NCBI GenBank assembly: GCA_023150945.1 | Contig: JAKLJX010000003.1 | Location: 161,066-225,065, forward strand | DNA length: 64,000 nt | Direction: 5' to 3' | Source of the DNA: a bacterium | GTDB lineage: Bacteria > Zhuqueibacterota > Zhuqueibacteria > Zhuqueibacterales > Zhuqueibacteraceae | Shown here: in pieces, positions 1 to 8,609 of the stretch | Numbering within the stretch: position 1 is the stretch's first letter | Layout: the number at the start of each line of letters is the position of its first letter | Notes under the pieces: model-generated | Database searches by the model: none | Told to the model about the DNA's origin: nothing | What the model saw: the letters and a program-made list of their open reading frames with translations, nothing else | Program-made: the position numbers and the translations under genes

Positions 1-2
1 AT

Positions 3-341
3 CTGTATGGCATCACCCTTCATCCGGACGCCAAGCCGCTCTCCTGGGATTTGCTCGGCGCCAAGATGTTGGGCTGCATCGTTCTCTTCTCCTGGCAGGA
101 TTTGGCTTCCTTCGAGCTGGTCAAACCGGTGATCGATCATCTCACCACGCACTTCCGCACCGCCGTCGTGGTTGCGGCTCATCTCAACAACGAAAGCATG
201 CCGGATTCGGAATTGTTTCACAACGGCGGCATCGCGCTGACGCCGGAGGGCAAGTTTGCCTTTTGCGATGTTGACGACGTCGAAAGCGCCCGGCGCGTGC
301 TGCTGTCCTTGATCGATCTTTTGATTGACCGGATCGATTGA
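3..341 (+). CDS. C-terminal part of a GTPase-like protein (truncated by window start)
   Basis: The reading frame is open from the first bases of the window, so the N-terminus lies outside it. The visible 112 residues alternate beta strands and helices. A strand 'CIVLFS' is followed by a helix and then by 'TAVVVAAHLNN', the place where small GTPases of the COG2229 type carry the NKxD-like guanine-recognition strand. The end, 'FAFCDVDDVESARRVLLSL', resembles the final strand and helix of those proteins. The P-loop cannot be checked because it would lie upstream. No NKxD is present, so nucleotide binding is unproven. A hairpin terminator follows directly, so this is probably the last gene of its operon. 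Confidence 0.5.
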   Translation: MYGITLHPDAKPLSWDLLGAKMLGCIVLFSWQDLASFELVKPVIDHLTTHFRTAVVVAAHLNNESMPDSELFHNGGIALTPEGKFAFCDVDDVESARRVLLSLIDLLIDRID

Positions 342-345
342 GTCC

Positions 346-368
346 CGCAGCCGCCGGCTGCGCCTTTT
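346..368 (+). terminator. Rho-independent terminator after the GTPase-like gene
   Basis: CGCAGCC and GGCTGCG form a 7-bp stem with a 3-nt GCC loop, followed by CCTTTT. It starts 5 bases after the stop codon at 339-341. Confidence 0.6.
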
Positions 369-494
369 CTCCGCTCGGCAGGCCGCAACGCACGGCCGTC
401 CCAGTTTTTTTGACTGCGGCGGCTTTTTTTATTCTCGGCCGTTGTGTATATTGCGCCCTCGTTTTTGGCGTTGAAAGAAATCGGGAGACTCGCC

Positions 495-1856
495 GTGAAC
501 GTTTACAACAGCATCACCGAGGCCATCGGGCAAACGCCGCTCATTCGTCTGCAGCGGGTGACCGCGGGCCTCAAGTGCAAAGTCTACGCGAAAATCGAAT
601 ACCTCAATCCCGGCGGCAGCATCAATGACCGCACGGCCTTGCGGATTCTGGAAAGCGCGGAGAAAATTGGAAAGATCAAGCCGGGCGGCACCATCGTCGA
701 AGCCACCAATGGCAATGCCGGCGGCGGCCTGGCGATGCTGGCGGCGGCCAAGGGTTACCGCGCCATCTTCACCGTGCCCGACAAAACCAGTCAGGAAAAA
801 GTGCGCATGCTCAAGGCGTTCGGCGCGGAAGTGATCGTATGCCCGACCGCCGTACCCGCGCATTCGCCGGAAAGCACGTTGGCTGTGGCGGAAAAGATCG
901 CCAAAGAAACGCCGAGTGCCCTGTTCGCCAATCACTACGCCAATCCCGAAAACCCCGAGACGCACTATGCCACCACCGGCCCGGAAATTTGGGAGCAAAC
1001 CAACGGCAAGGTGAGCGTGTTTGTGTGCGGCATCGGCAGCGGCGGCACCATCTCCGGCGTCGGTCGTTTCCTGAAAGAAAAAAAGCCGGATATCAAGATC
1101 GTGGGCGTCGATCCGGTCGGCTCGATCCTGCGCGACTATTTCTATTCGCGCCAGCTTTCCGCCAGCCAGCCTTATCTTGTGGAAGGCATCGGCAAAGACT
1201 CGATTCCCGCGACTTTGAATTTTGATTATGTCGATGAAATCCTGCCGGTCGGCGACAAAGAGTCGTTTGTGATGGCGCGGCGGCTGGCGCGCGAGGAGGG
1301 CCTGCTGGTGGGCGGCTCTTCCGGCAGTGCCGCGGTGGTGGCCCTGCGGCTGGCGCAGGAGCTGGCGGCCGATCAGCAAGTCGTCACCATCTTCCCGGAC
1401 ACCGGCTTGTATTATCTCTCGAAATTCTATTCCGATGAATGGATGAAAGAAAACCGCTTCTTCGATTTCGACAAGGCGTTGGTGCATCATTTGTTGGATT
1501 CGAAGAGCCGCAATCTGCCGGCGCTGTTGAGCGTGCCGCCGGACTTGACCGTGCGCGAAGCGCTGCAACGCATGGAAGAGCACAACGTTTCGCAGATGCC
1601 CGTCATCGAAGCCGGCATGAGCATCGGCAGCCTGGACGAGAGCACGCTGCTCGGCCGCGTGCTGGAAGAAGCCGCGCTGCTGGATGAACACGTGCGCAGC
1701 GTGATGGAGGCCAGCCTGCCGGTGGTGCATCATGATGACACGCTCGAACACGCCAAGTATCTGCTGGCGCGCGGCTATCCCGGCATTTTGGTGCAGGAGC
1801 AGGGCCAGCTCATCGGGATCATCACCAAGTATGATTTGATCAATTTCATTGCCTGA
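495..1856 (+). CDS. Cystathionine beta-synthase/cysteine synthase-like protein with CBS pair, PLP lysine replaced by Asn
   Basis: The fold is that of fold-type II PLP enzymes (cystathionine beta-synthase, O-acetylserine sulfhydrylase) over residues 1-325. Two CBS motifs follow at about 335-453 and normally bind adenosyl ligands. GTG 495 is preferred because GGGAG lies just upstream and the protein then begins at the usual family position; the ATG at 444 adds 17 unconserved residues. The phosphate loop 'GSGGT' and the 'GGSSGSA' segment are kept. The segment that should read NPGGSVKDR reads 'NPGGSINDR', so the Schiff-base lysine is Asn44 (codon AAT at 624). The substrate loop TSGNTG is 'TNGNAG'. 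The family homology is clear, but ordinary PLP catalysis looks impossible. A regulatory or other role is inference. A TATATT at 447-452 could be its -10 box. Confidence 0.85.
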   Translation: MNVYNSITEAIGQTPLIRLQRVTAGLKCKVYAKIEYLNPGGSINDRTALRILESAEKIGKIKPGGTIVEATNGNAGGGLAMLAAAKGYRAIFTVPDKTSQEKVRMLKAFGAEVIVCPTAVPAHSPESTLAVAEKIAKETPSALFANHYANPENPETHYATTGPEIWEQTNGKVSVFVCGIGSGGTISGVGRFLKEKKPDIKIVGVDPVGSILRDYFYSRQLSASQPYLVEGIGKDSIPATLNFDYVDEILPVGDKESFVMARRLAREEGLLVGGSSGSAAVVALRLAQELAADQQVVTIFPDTGLYYLSKFYSDEWMKENRFFDFDKALVHHLLDSKSRNLPALLSVPPDLTVREALQRMEEHNVSQMPVIEAGMSIGSLDESTLLGRVLEEAALLDEHVRSVMEASLPVVHHDDTLEHAKYLLARGYPGILVQEQGQLIGIITKYDLINFIA

Positions 1857-1870
1857 ACGAGGCTGACACC

Positions 1871-2143
1871 ATGCCTACCTCCTCTGCGGGCGACGGCCCC
1901 CGCGGTTTCACCTTCGCCGAGAAGTGGATCATCTGGAGCGTGTTCTGCCTGCTGCTGGCGCTGAGCACGAGCCTGTGGCTGTTGCCCGCGCTGCTGCTGC
2001 TCTCCTGGAGCGGCGCCAAAATGCGCGGGCTTTTTTCGCAGCGCGCGGCCTGGCCCCGCTATGGCGCGCCGCTGTTGGCGTTGATCATCGCAGCGGGATT
2101 GCTGTGGTGGGCCGCGCGCGGGAAAATCCCCTTGACTTTTTAG
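1871..2143 (+). CDS. Small two-helix membrane protein of unknown function
   Basis: This 90-residue protein has a short polar N-terminus and two hydrophobic stretches, about residues 20-43 and 63-82, with arginines between them. It therefore looks like a helical hairpin in the inner membrane. It begins 14 bases after the stop of the CBS-like gene, with a GAGG about 9 bases upstream of ATG, so it is probably co-transcribed. I recognise no family. Its last codons overlap the -35 box proposed for the nuo operon. Confidence 0.55.
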   Translation: MPTSSAGDGPRGFTFAEKWIIWSVFCLLLALSTSLWLLPALLLLSWSGAKMRGLFSQRAAWPRYGAPLLALIIAAGLLWWAARGKIPLTF

Positions 2144-2159
2144 GCAAAGAGTTTATATT
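2132..2159 (+). promoter_or_regulatory. Sigma70-like promoter for nuoJKLMN
   Basis: TTGACT (2132-2137), a 16-bp spacer and TATATT (2154-2159). It lies about 220 bases upstream of nuoJ and just overlaps the end of the preceding gene. The same -10 sequence recurs at other promoters in this window. Confidence 0.5.
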
Positions 2160-2382
2160 GCCAAACGTTTTGAATAAATCTCTGCGAATATTGTTGTTGT
2201 CAAACGCGACGCTGTGACGATGTTGGCTGTGGGAGCCGAAGACTCTTGTGCAAGAAGATTTGACCAACGTGCTGGTCTTGTAAGCAGAACGCGATCATCC
2301 GACATCCGTTTCCGACTCCCCGCAAAAGCCCCCGGTTTCTGAGGAAGCAGTCCCCCATTCAAACAATCTGATCAACATTATT

Positions 2383-2910
2383 GTGCAGCCGATTCTCTTC
2401 TATACGTTCGCAGTCATGGCGGTGGCCTCGGCGGTGGCGATGGTGTTGCATCGCAACCCGGTGTACAGCGCCATTTTTTTGATTGCGACCCTGTTTTCTC
2501 TGGCCGGCTTCTTCGTGTTGCTGAATGCGCCGTTTGTGGCTGCCGTTCATATCATCGTCTATGCCGGCGCCATCATGGTCCTGTTCCTTTTCGTGATCAT
2601 GCTGCTCAATTTGAAGCGCGACCCGGCGCGTGAAGCGGGCAAGATCACGCGGCGCTTTCTCGGCACGGCGCTGGTGGTGGTGTTGCTGCTGGAAGTGAGC
2701 GCGCTGATCGGCGCAGCCTACTTCCTGTCCGGCAATGGCGGCAGCGGTGAGAATGCCCTGGTCGGCTTGGAGAGCGGTGTCAGCGGCAGCACGCCCAACA
2801 TCGGGCGGGCGTTGTTTACCACTTACTTGCTGCCGTTCGAAGTCGCCTCGGTGCTGCTGCTCGTCGCCATGGTTGGCGCGGTGGTGCTGGCCAAGCGCAA
2901 ATTCAACTAA
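2383..2910 (+). CDS. nuoJ: NADH-quinone oxidoreductase subunit J
   Basis: NuoJ is a membrane subunit of respiratory complex I next to NuoK, at the junction of the quinone site and the proton-pumping arm. The 175-residue protein has five predicted helices. It carries the family pattern '[10 protein letters not shown]' then '[19 protein letters not shown]', which includes the conserved third helix. The start is GTG at 2383; there is no nearby ATG in frame. It is the first gene of a five-gene run J-K-L-M-N. In most genomes nuoA-I precede it, but here the upstream gene is unrelated, so the complex I genes are split. Confidence 0.92.
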   Translation: MQPILFYTFAVMAVASAVAMVLHRNPVYSAIFLIATLFSLAGFFVLLNAPFVAAVHIIVYAGAIMVLFLFVIMLLNLKRDPAREAGKITRRFLGTALVVVLLLEVSALIGAAYFLSGNGGSGENALVGLESGVSGSTPNIGRALFTTYLLPFEVASVLLLVAMVGAVVLAKRKFN

Positions 2911-2972
2911 CGGCCGGCTTCCGGCCGCGGCCGGGAATCACGACGACACCTCCCGGCCAGGAAGAGCTCAAC

Positions 2973-3272
2973 ATGCCCCTTGCCCACTATCTCATTCTCA
3001 GCGCGATCCTGTTTGCCATTGGCGTTGCCGGCGTGTTGCTGCGGCGCAACGCCATTGTCATTTTTATGTCGATCGAATTGATGCTCAACGCCGTCAACGT
3101 GACCTTTGTCGCCTTTGCGGCGCACCACGGCAGCCTCGAAGGCCAGATCTTCGTCTTCTTCGTGATGGTGGTGGCGGCCGCGGAAGTCGCGGTCGGGCTG
3201 GCGCTGATGGTTGCCATCTTCCGCCTGCGCGCAACCGTGTTTGTGGATGAACTGAACTTGATGAAATGGTGA
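2973..3272 (+). CDS. nuoK: NADH-quinone oxidoreductase subunit K
   Basis: This three-helix membrane subunit (99 residues, normal length) is homologous to MrpC of antiporters. The key acidic residue of helix 2 is seen in '[12 protein letters not shown]', and a second acidic site lies in '[12 protein letters not shown]'. The end 'DELNLMKW' is typical of NuoK. An AGGAAGAG stretch precedes ATG 2973. The stop overlaps the start region of nuoL, which suggests coupled translation. Confidence 0.94.
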   Translation: MPLAHYLILSAILFAIGVAGVLLRRNAIVIFMSIELMLNAVNVTFVAFAAHHGSLEGQIFVFFVMVVAAAEVAVGLALMVAIFRLRATVFVDELNLMKW

Positions 3273-5224
3273 TGCAAGACTACCTTTGGCTGATCCCGTT
3301 CTTCCCGCTGCTGGGGTTCATCGTGAACGGCCTGCTGGGCCGGCAGCTCGGTGAAAAGGGCGTCGGAATGCTCGGCGCCGGCGTGGTGCTCGCCAGTTTC
3401 CTCACCGCGGTTTTCATTTTCTTCGATCTCATTGCCCTGGCCCCGGACGCCCGCCTGATGACCCAGTCTCTCTATCAATGGATGGGCACCGGCGCGTTTG
3501 ACATCGCCATCGGCTTTCGCATCGATCCGCTCTCGCTCACCATGGTGTTGGTGGTGACGGGCGTGGGCTTTCTTATTCACGTGTATTCCATCGGCTACAT
3601 GCACGGTGATCGCGGGTTCGGCCGCTATTTCGCGTTCTTGAACCTGTTCACCTTTGCCATGCTGCTGCTGGTGATGGGCAACAACTTCCTGGTGATGTTC
3701 ATCGGCTGGGAGGGCGTCGGCCTGTGTTCCTATCTTTTGATCGGTTTCTACTACGACCAGATTTTTGACAAGACCACCGGCATGACCTGCGCCCAGGCCG
3801 GCAGCAAGGCCTTCATCGTCAACCGCATCGGCGATTTCGGTTTTCTGCTCGCCATGTTTCTCATCTTCGCCACCTTCGGCTCGCTGGATTACGACCAAGT
3901 CTTCACGCTGGCGGGCAAGGGTGTAAGCGCTACCGGCGAGGCGCTGTCGCTGGGCCTCCTCACCGCCATTTGCCTGCTGCTCTTTGTCGGCGCCACCGGC
4001 AAGTCCGCGCAAATTCCCCTGTACGTCTGGCTGCCCGATGCCATGGCCGGCCCCACGCCGGTTTCGGCTTTGATTCATGCCGCCACCATGGTGACGGCCG
4101 GCGTTTACATGGTGGCGCGCTGCAGCGTCCTGTTCGCGCAATCTCCCGTCGCGCTCGAGGTGGTGGCCGTTATCGGCGTGGCAACCGCGGCCTTCGCCGG
4201 CACCATGGCGCTCGCCGCCACCGACATCAAAAAAGTGCTGGCCTACTCGACCGTGAGCCAGTTGGGCTACATGTTTCTCGCCTGCGGCGTGGGCGCGTTT
4301 GGCGCCGGAATCTTTCACCTCGTCACCCATGCCTTTTTCAAGGCGCTGCTCTTTCTGGGCGCCGGCAGCGTGATGCACGCCCTCAGCGGCGAAACCAACA
4401 TCATGAAGATGGGCGGCCTCAAGAAGCATCTGCCGGTCACCCATGTCACCTTCCTGATTGCCGGCCTCGCCATCGCCGGCATTCCCGGTTTCTCCGGATT
4501 CTTTTCCAAGGATGAGATTCTGTGGAAGACGTTCAGCAGCGCCCACGGCTCAGTGGTGCTCTATCTCATCGCCCTGGCCACCGCCGGTCTCACCGCCTTC
4601 TACATGTTTCGCCTGATCTATCTCACTTTTTACGGCAGCGACCGTGTTGACCCCGAAGTCATGAACCACGTGCACGAATCTCCCAAGCTCATGACCGTGC
4701 CGTTGATGGTGCTGGCCGTGCTGGCGGTGATCGGCGGGTACATCGGCATTCCGCACGTGTTCAATCAAATCGAGCATTTTCTCGAGCCGGTGTTTACGCG
4801 CTATCGCGCGGCGGAAGCGCATGCCGAGGGCGCGCTCTCCACGGAATTGCTGCTGATGGCGACCTCGGTGGCGGTGGCGCTGGCCGGCATTGCGCTGGCG
4901 CGGCGGATGTACGTGCAGCAACCGGCGCTGGCCGACCGCGTGGCGGCGCGTTTTCGCGTGCTGCACACGCTGCTCAGCCGCAAATACTACGTCGACGAGA
5001 TCTATGACGCCCTGTTCGTGCGGCCGCTGCAGCGCGTCTCGGACGGCTTTCTGTGGAAGATTTTCGATGTCAAGGGCATCGACGGCTTCGTGAATTTTCT
5101 GCCGCGCGTGTTTGCCGCTGCCGCCTCCGGGTTGCGGCGCTGGCAGACCGGCATCGTGCAAAACTACGCGGTTTCCATCATGATCGGCCTGATCCTGGTG
5201 TTGGGTTATTTGTTGATCAAGTAG
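3266..5224 (+). CDS. nuoL: NADH-quinone oxidoreductase subunit L
   Basis: NuoL is the distal antiporter-like proton-pumping subunit of complex I. The 652-residue length and many hydrophobic helices fit. The proton-channel segment '[19 protein letters not shown]' is followed by '[19 protein letters not shown]', both hallmark sequences, with the conserved lysine present. The C-terminal part includes '[15 protein letters not shown]', typical of the amphipathic lateral helix region. ATG 3266 overlaps nuoK by 7 bases. An alternative ATG at 3272 shares one base with the nuoK stop (TGATG) and is equally plausible. Confidence 0.95.
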   Translation: MVMQDYLWLIPFFPLLGFIVNGLLGRQLGEKGVGMLGAGVVLASFLTAVFIFFDLIALAPDARLMTQSLYQWMGTGAFDIAIGFRIDPLSLTMVLVVTGVGFLIHVYSIGYMHGDRGFGRYFAFLNLFTFAMLLLVMGNNFLVMFIGWEGVGLCSYLLIGFYYDQIFDKTTGMTCAQAGSKAFIVNRIGDFGFLLAMFLIFATFGSLDYDQVFTLAGKGVSATGEALSLGLLTAICLLLFVGATGKSAQIPLYVWLPDAMAGPTPVSALIHAATMVTAGVYMVARCSVLFAQSPVALEVVAVIGVATAAFAGTMALAATDIKKVLAYSTVSQLGYMFLACGVGAFGAGIFHLVTHAFFKALLFLGAGSVMHALSGETNIMKMGGLKKHLPVTHVTFLIAGLAIAGIPGFSGFFSKDEILWKTFSSAHGSVVLYLIALATAGLTAFYMFRLIYLTFYGSDRVDPEVMNHVHESPKLMTVPLMVLAVLAVIGGYIGIPHVFNQIEHFLEPVFTRYRAAEAHAEGALSTELLLMATSVAVALAGIALARRMYVQQPALADRVAARFRVLHTLLSRKYYVDEIYDALFVRPLQRVSDGFLWKIFDVKGIDGFVNFLPRVFAAAASGLRRWQTGIVQNYAVSIMIGLILVLGYLLIK

Positions 5225-5293
5225 CGGCTGATGCCGCCCGGCGGCGGCCGTTGCGGCGCCACCATTCACCCTGGGACGTACCAGCATTTACCT

Positions 5294-6868
5294 ATGTTCG
5301 ATAATCTGCCCATCCTCTCGCTTCTGATCTTTTTGCCGCTCGCCGGTGCGTTGCTCGTCAGCCTGACGCCGCGGCAGCAAACCGGCCTGATGCGCGGCCT
5401 CACGCTCGGCGTCACCCTGCTCGTTTTTGTGATCAGCCTGCCCTTGTTTTTCAGTTTCGACAGCAGCCGCATTGCGTTCCAATTCGAGGAACGGTTGGAG
5501 TGGATCCCCGCGATGCGCGCGACCTATCACCTCGGCGTGGACGGCATCAGCCTGCTGATGGTTCTGCTCACCACTTTCCTTTCGCCCCTGGTGATTCTCT
5601 CCTCCTGGAACGACATCAAAACCAGCGTCAAAGGCTATCTCGTCTCCATGCTGATGCTGGAAGCCGGCATGATCGGCGTGTTCGTCGCGCTCGATTTGCT
5701 GCTCTTCTACGTCTTCTGGGAAGTGATGCTGATTCCGATGTATTTCATCATCGGTGTGTGGGGCGGGCAGCGCAAGATCTACGCCGCCGTGAAGTTCTTC
5801 ATCTACACCATGGTCGGCAGTTTGTTGATGCTCGTCGCCATTCTCTTCATCTACTTCTACTACGGCAAAGTGACGGGCACCCTCACTTTTGATTACGTGC
5901 AAATTCGCGAGCTGCTGTTTCCGGAAAACTATCAGGTCTGGCTGTTCCTGGCCTTCGGGCTTTCCTTTGCGATCAAAGTGCCGATGTTTCCCTTTCACAC
6001 CTGGCTGCCCGATGCCCACGTCGAGGCGCCCACCGCCGGCTCGGTGATTCTGGCGGGTGTGCTGCTGAAAATGGGAACTTACGGCTTTCTGCGTTTTTGC
6101 CTGCCGCTTTTTCCCAATGCCTCGCTGCAATTCACGCCGTTGCTCTCCGTGCTCGCGATCATCGGCATCATCTATGGCGCCTGGGTGGCGATGGTGCAGC
6201 CGGATGTCAAAAAGCTGGTGGCCTATTCCTCCGTGAGCCACCTCGGCTTCGTCATGCTCGGCATCTTCACCTTCACCCAGCAGGGCTTGCAGGGCGGCTT
6301 GATTCAGATGGTCAATCACGGCCTGTCCACCGGCGCGCTGTTCTTGATCGTCGGCATGCTCTACGAGCGCCGCCACACCCGCGCCATCGCGGACTTTGGT
6401 GGTTTGGCGCGCCAGCTCCCGATCCTCACCACCTTCTTCATGATCGCCACGCTGGCTTCCATCGGCCTGCCCGGTTTGAACGGCTTTGTCGGCGAATTCC
6501 TGGTTTTGCTCGGCACGTTTCTCACCAACAAAGTCTATGCGGCCTTTGCCGCTACCGGCGTGATTTTCGCGGCAGTCTACATGTTGTGGATGTTTCAGCG
6601 GGTGATGTTCGGCAAGCTCGACAAGGAGGAGAACCGCAACCTCGTCGACCTGTCGAAACGGGAAATCGCGGTGCTGGTACCGGTGACCGCGATGATGGTG
6701 CTGATCGGCGTGTGGGCCCAGCCATTCCTGGGCAGAATGGAAACCTCGGTGGACGCCTTGATTCGCACGGTGCATTATCGCGCCGCCAAAGTGAACGATG
6801 CTCCCGGCCTGGCCCCGCTCGATTTGGGTTGGACCAAAGAGCCGCCGGCGGCAGTGGCCGGGGAATGA
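5294..6868 (+). CDS. nuoM: NADH-quinone oxidoreductase subunit M
   Basis: NuoM is an antiporter-like proton-pumping subunit of complex I (524 residues from ATG 5294). The signature is 'FAIKVPMFPFHTWLPDAHVE' followed by 'APTAGSVILAGVLLKMGTYG', with the channel lysine and histidine present. 'FYVFWEVMLIPMYFIIG' matches helix 5, including its glutamate. The frame is open further upstream to 5231, but that extension is a Gly/Pro-rich leader unlike any NuoM, so the internal ATG was chosen. Confidence 0.95.
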   Translation: MFDNLPILSLLIFLPLAGALLVSLTPRQQTGLMRGLTLGVTLLVFVISLPLFFSFDSSRIAFQFEERLEWIPAMRATYHLGVDGISLLMVLLTTFLSPLVILSSWNDIKTSVKGYLVSMLMLEAGMIGVFVALDLLLFYVFWEVMLIPMYFIIGVWGGQRKIYAAVKFFIYTMVGSLLMLVAILFIYFYYGKVTGTLTFDYVQIRELLFPENYQVWLFLAFGLSFAIKVPMFPFHTWLPDAHVEAPTAGSVILAGVLLKMGTYGFLRFCLPLFPNASLQFTPLLSVLAIIGIIYGAWVAMVQPDVKKLVAYSSVSHLGFVMLGIFTFTQQGLQGGLIQMVNHGLSTGALFLIVGMLYERRHTRAIADFGGLARQLPILTTFFMIATLASIGLPGLNGFVGEFLVLLGTFLTNKVYAAFAATGVIFAAVYMLWMFQRVMFGKLDKEENRNLVDLSKREIAVLVPVTAMMVLIGVWAQPFLGRMETSVDALIRTVHYRAAKVNDAPGLAPLDLGWTKEPPAAVAGE

Positions 6869-6955
6869 AGCCGGAGGCGCGTGCCACACCCCGTCCGGCT
6901 GGCGGGTGAATGTTTGACGTTGGACTTGAAAGACGGCCTAATTTCTCAACCTACG

Positions 6956-8419
6956 ATGACAGATACCTTGACGCTCTCCCAGATTGCTTATCACTTCGCG
7001 CCGACGCTGACGCTGGTCGTGGTCGGGCTGCTGGTGCTGATACTCGGCATGCTGTTTCCGCGCATGTATCGCGAGACGCTGGCGGCGGTGGTGCTGTTCG
7101 GCTTCGGCATCGCGGTGTTCTATGCGGTGCAAAACTGGAGCGAGTCCGTGCGCCTGTTTCACGGCATGATCATCGTCGACAAATTCTCCAACGGTTTTGC
7201 CTGCCTGTTCGTGATTGCCGCCGGTCTCACCCTGCTGCTTTCGATCAACGCCCTGGAAAACACTTCACTGCTGGTGAGTGAATTCTTCGCGCTCATCATC
7301 TTCGCCACCGTGGGCATGCTGTTGATGGCCGCCAGTGCGCATCTGCTCACGCTTTTCCTGGGTCTGGAGTTGCTTTCGGTCTCCCTGTACATTCTGGCCG
7401 GCTTCCGGCGCAACGACAAGTACAGCATCGAAGCCTCATTCAAGTATTTTCTTTTGGGCGCTTTCGCCAGCGGCTTTCTGCTCTACGGCATTGCCTTGAT
7501 CTACGGCAGCGTCGGCAGCGCCAGCCTCACGGCGCTGGCAGAAGCGGTGAAAGCGCGCGACCTGCTCGACACGCCCCTGCTCACCGCCGGTTTGGCCTTG
7601 ATGGCGGTGGGCTTCGGCTTCAAGATCGCACTCGCGCCCTTTCACGCCTGGGCGCCGGATGTTTATCAGGGCGCGCCCACGCCGATTGCGGCCTTCATGG
7701 CTACCGGCTCCAAAGCCGCGGCCTTTGCCGCCCTGCTGCGCGTCGTGCTCGCCTCCGGCATGATGACCCAAGCCGTCTGGCAGCAGATCTTCTGGGTGCT
7801 GGCGGTAATCACCATGACGGTCGGCAACATTGTGGCGTTGCGCCAGGACAACATCAAACGGCTGCTGGCCTATTCTTCGATTGCCCATGCCGGTTACATT
7901 CTCGTCGGCGTCATCGCCAACAATGAGCTGGGCAGCTCCGCGGTGCTGTATTACCTGCTGAGTTACACGTTCATGAATATCGGCGCGTTCGGCGTGGTGG
8001 CGTTCCTCTCCAAAACCGAGGACGAGCTGGTCAATCTCAATGACTACCGCGGCTTGGCGTTTCGCCGGCCGTTCGCCGCAGTGGCCATGGCGATTTTCAT
8101 GTTCTCGCTCGCCGGCATTCCGATTACCGCGGGCTTCATGAGCAAGTTCTATGTGTTCTCGGCCGCGGTGCAATCGGGCTTTCTTTGGCTCGTCATCCTG
8201 GGCGTGATCAACTCGATGATCAGCCTTTACTACTATCTCGGCGTGGTGGTGGTGATGTTCATGCAAAAGTCCGAAACCGCGGGCGAGGAGTTGGCGCTCG
8301 AGCGGCTGCCGGCCGTGGGGCTGGCTTTGATCATCGCCGTTTTTGGCACACTGCAGCTCGGCATTGCGCCGGCACGCTGGATGGAAGCCTTTCAAGATTT
8401 GGCGCGTTCGGTGATGTAA
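6956..8419 (+). CDS. nuoN: NADH-quinone oxidoreductase subunit N
   Basis: NuoN is the third antiporter-like subunit of complex I (487 residues from ATG 6956). The motif 'GFGFKIALAPFHAWAPDVYQ' followed by 'GAPTPIAAFMATGSKAAAF' is diagnostic. The lysine in 'QDNIKRLLAYSSIAHAGY' is also conserved. An upstream in-frame ATG at 6881 would add 25 residues with no family similarity. This is the last gene of the operon; a hairpin with a T-tract follows 28 bases after the stop. Confidence 0.95.
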   Translation: MTDTLTLSQIAYHFAPTLTLVVVGLLVLILGMLFPRMYRETLAAVVLFGFGIAVFYAVQNWSESVRLFHGMIIVDKFSNGFACLFVIAAGLTLLLSINALENTSLLVSEFFALIIFATVGMLLMAASAHLLTLFLGLELLSVSLYILAGFRRNDKYSIEASFKYFLLGAFASGFLLYGIALIYGSVGSASLTALAEAVKARDLLDTPLLTAGLALMAVGFGFKIALAPFHAWAPDVYQGAPTPIAAFMATGSKAAAFAALLRVVLASGMMTQAVWQQIFWVLAVITMTVGNIVALRQDNIKRLLAYSSIAHAGYILVGVIANNELGSSAVLYYLLSYTFMNIGAFGVVAFLSKTEDELVNLNDYRGLAFRRPFAAVAMAIFMFSLAGIPITAGFMSKFYVFSAAVQSGFLWLVILGVINSMISLYYYLGVVVVMFMQKSETAGEELALERLPAVGLALIIAVFGTLQLGIAPARWMEAFQDLARSVM

Positions 8420-8447
8420 GTCCGCGATTGGCTCTGAGGCGGAAGCA

Positions 8448-8480
8448 GAGGAGAAGGCGCGGTCAGCTTTCTCCTTTTTT
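8448..8480 (+). terminator. Rho-independent terminator of the nuo operon
   Basis: The stem AGGAGAA/TTCTCCT encloses a 13-nt loop and runs straight into a six-base T-tract. Confidence 0.6.
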
Positions 8481-8609
8481 ATTTGGGGAGGACGAAATCG
8501 GCCGTGAACTCTTTTGCTCTTGGAAGAGTCAAATTCTTGACAATGTCTCCGCACAACTTGCGCATTGGCAACAGCACTTTCATCTCATGGCAAACACAAC
8601 GGAGGAGTC

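Noticed and set aside
410..452. TTGACT at 410 with TATATT at 447 as a promoter for the CBS-like gene
   Set aside because: The spacer is 31 bases, far too long; only the TATATT may be real.
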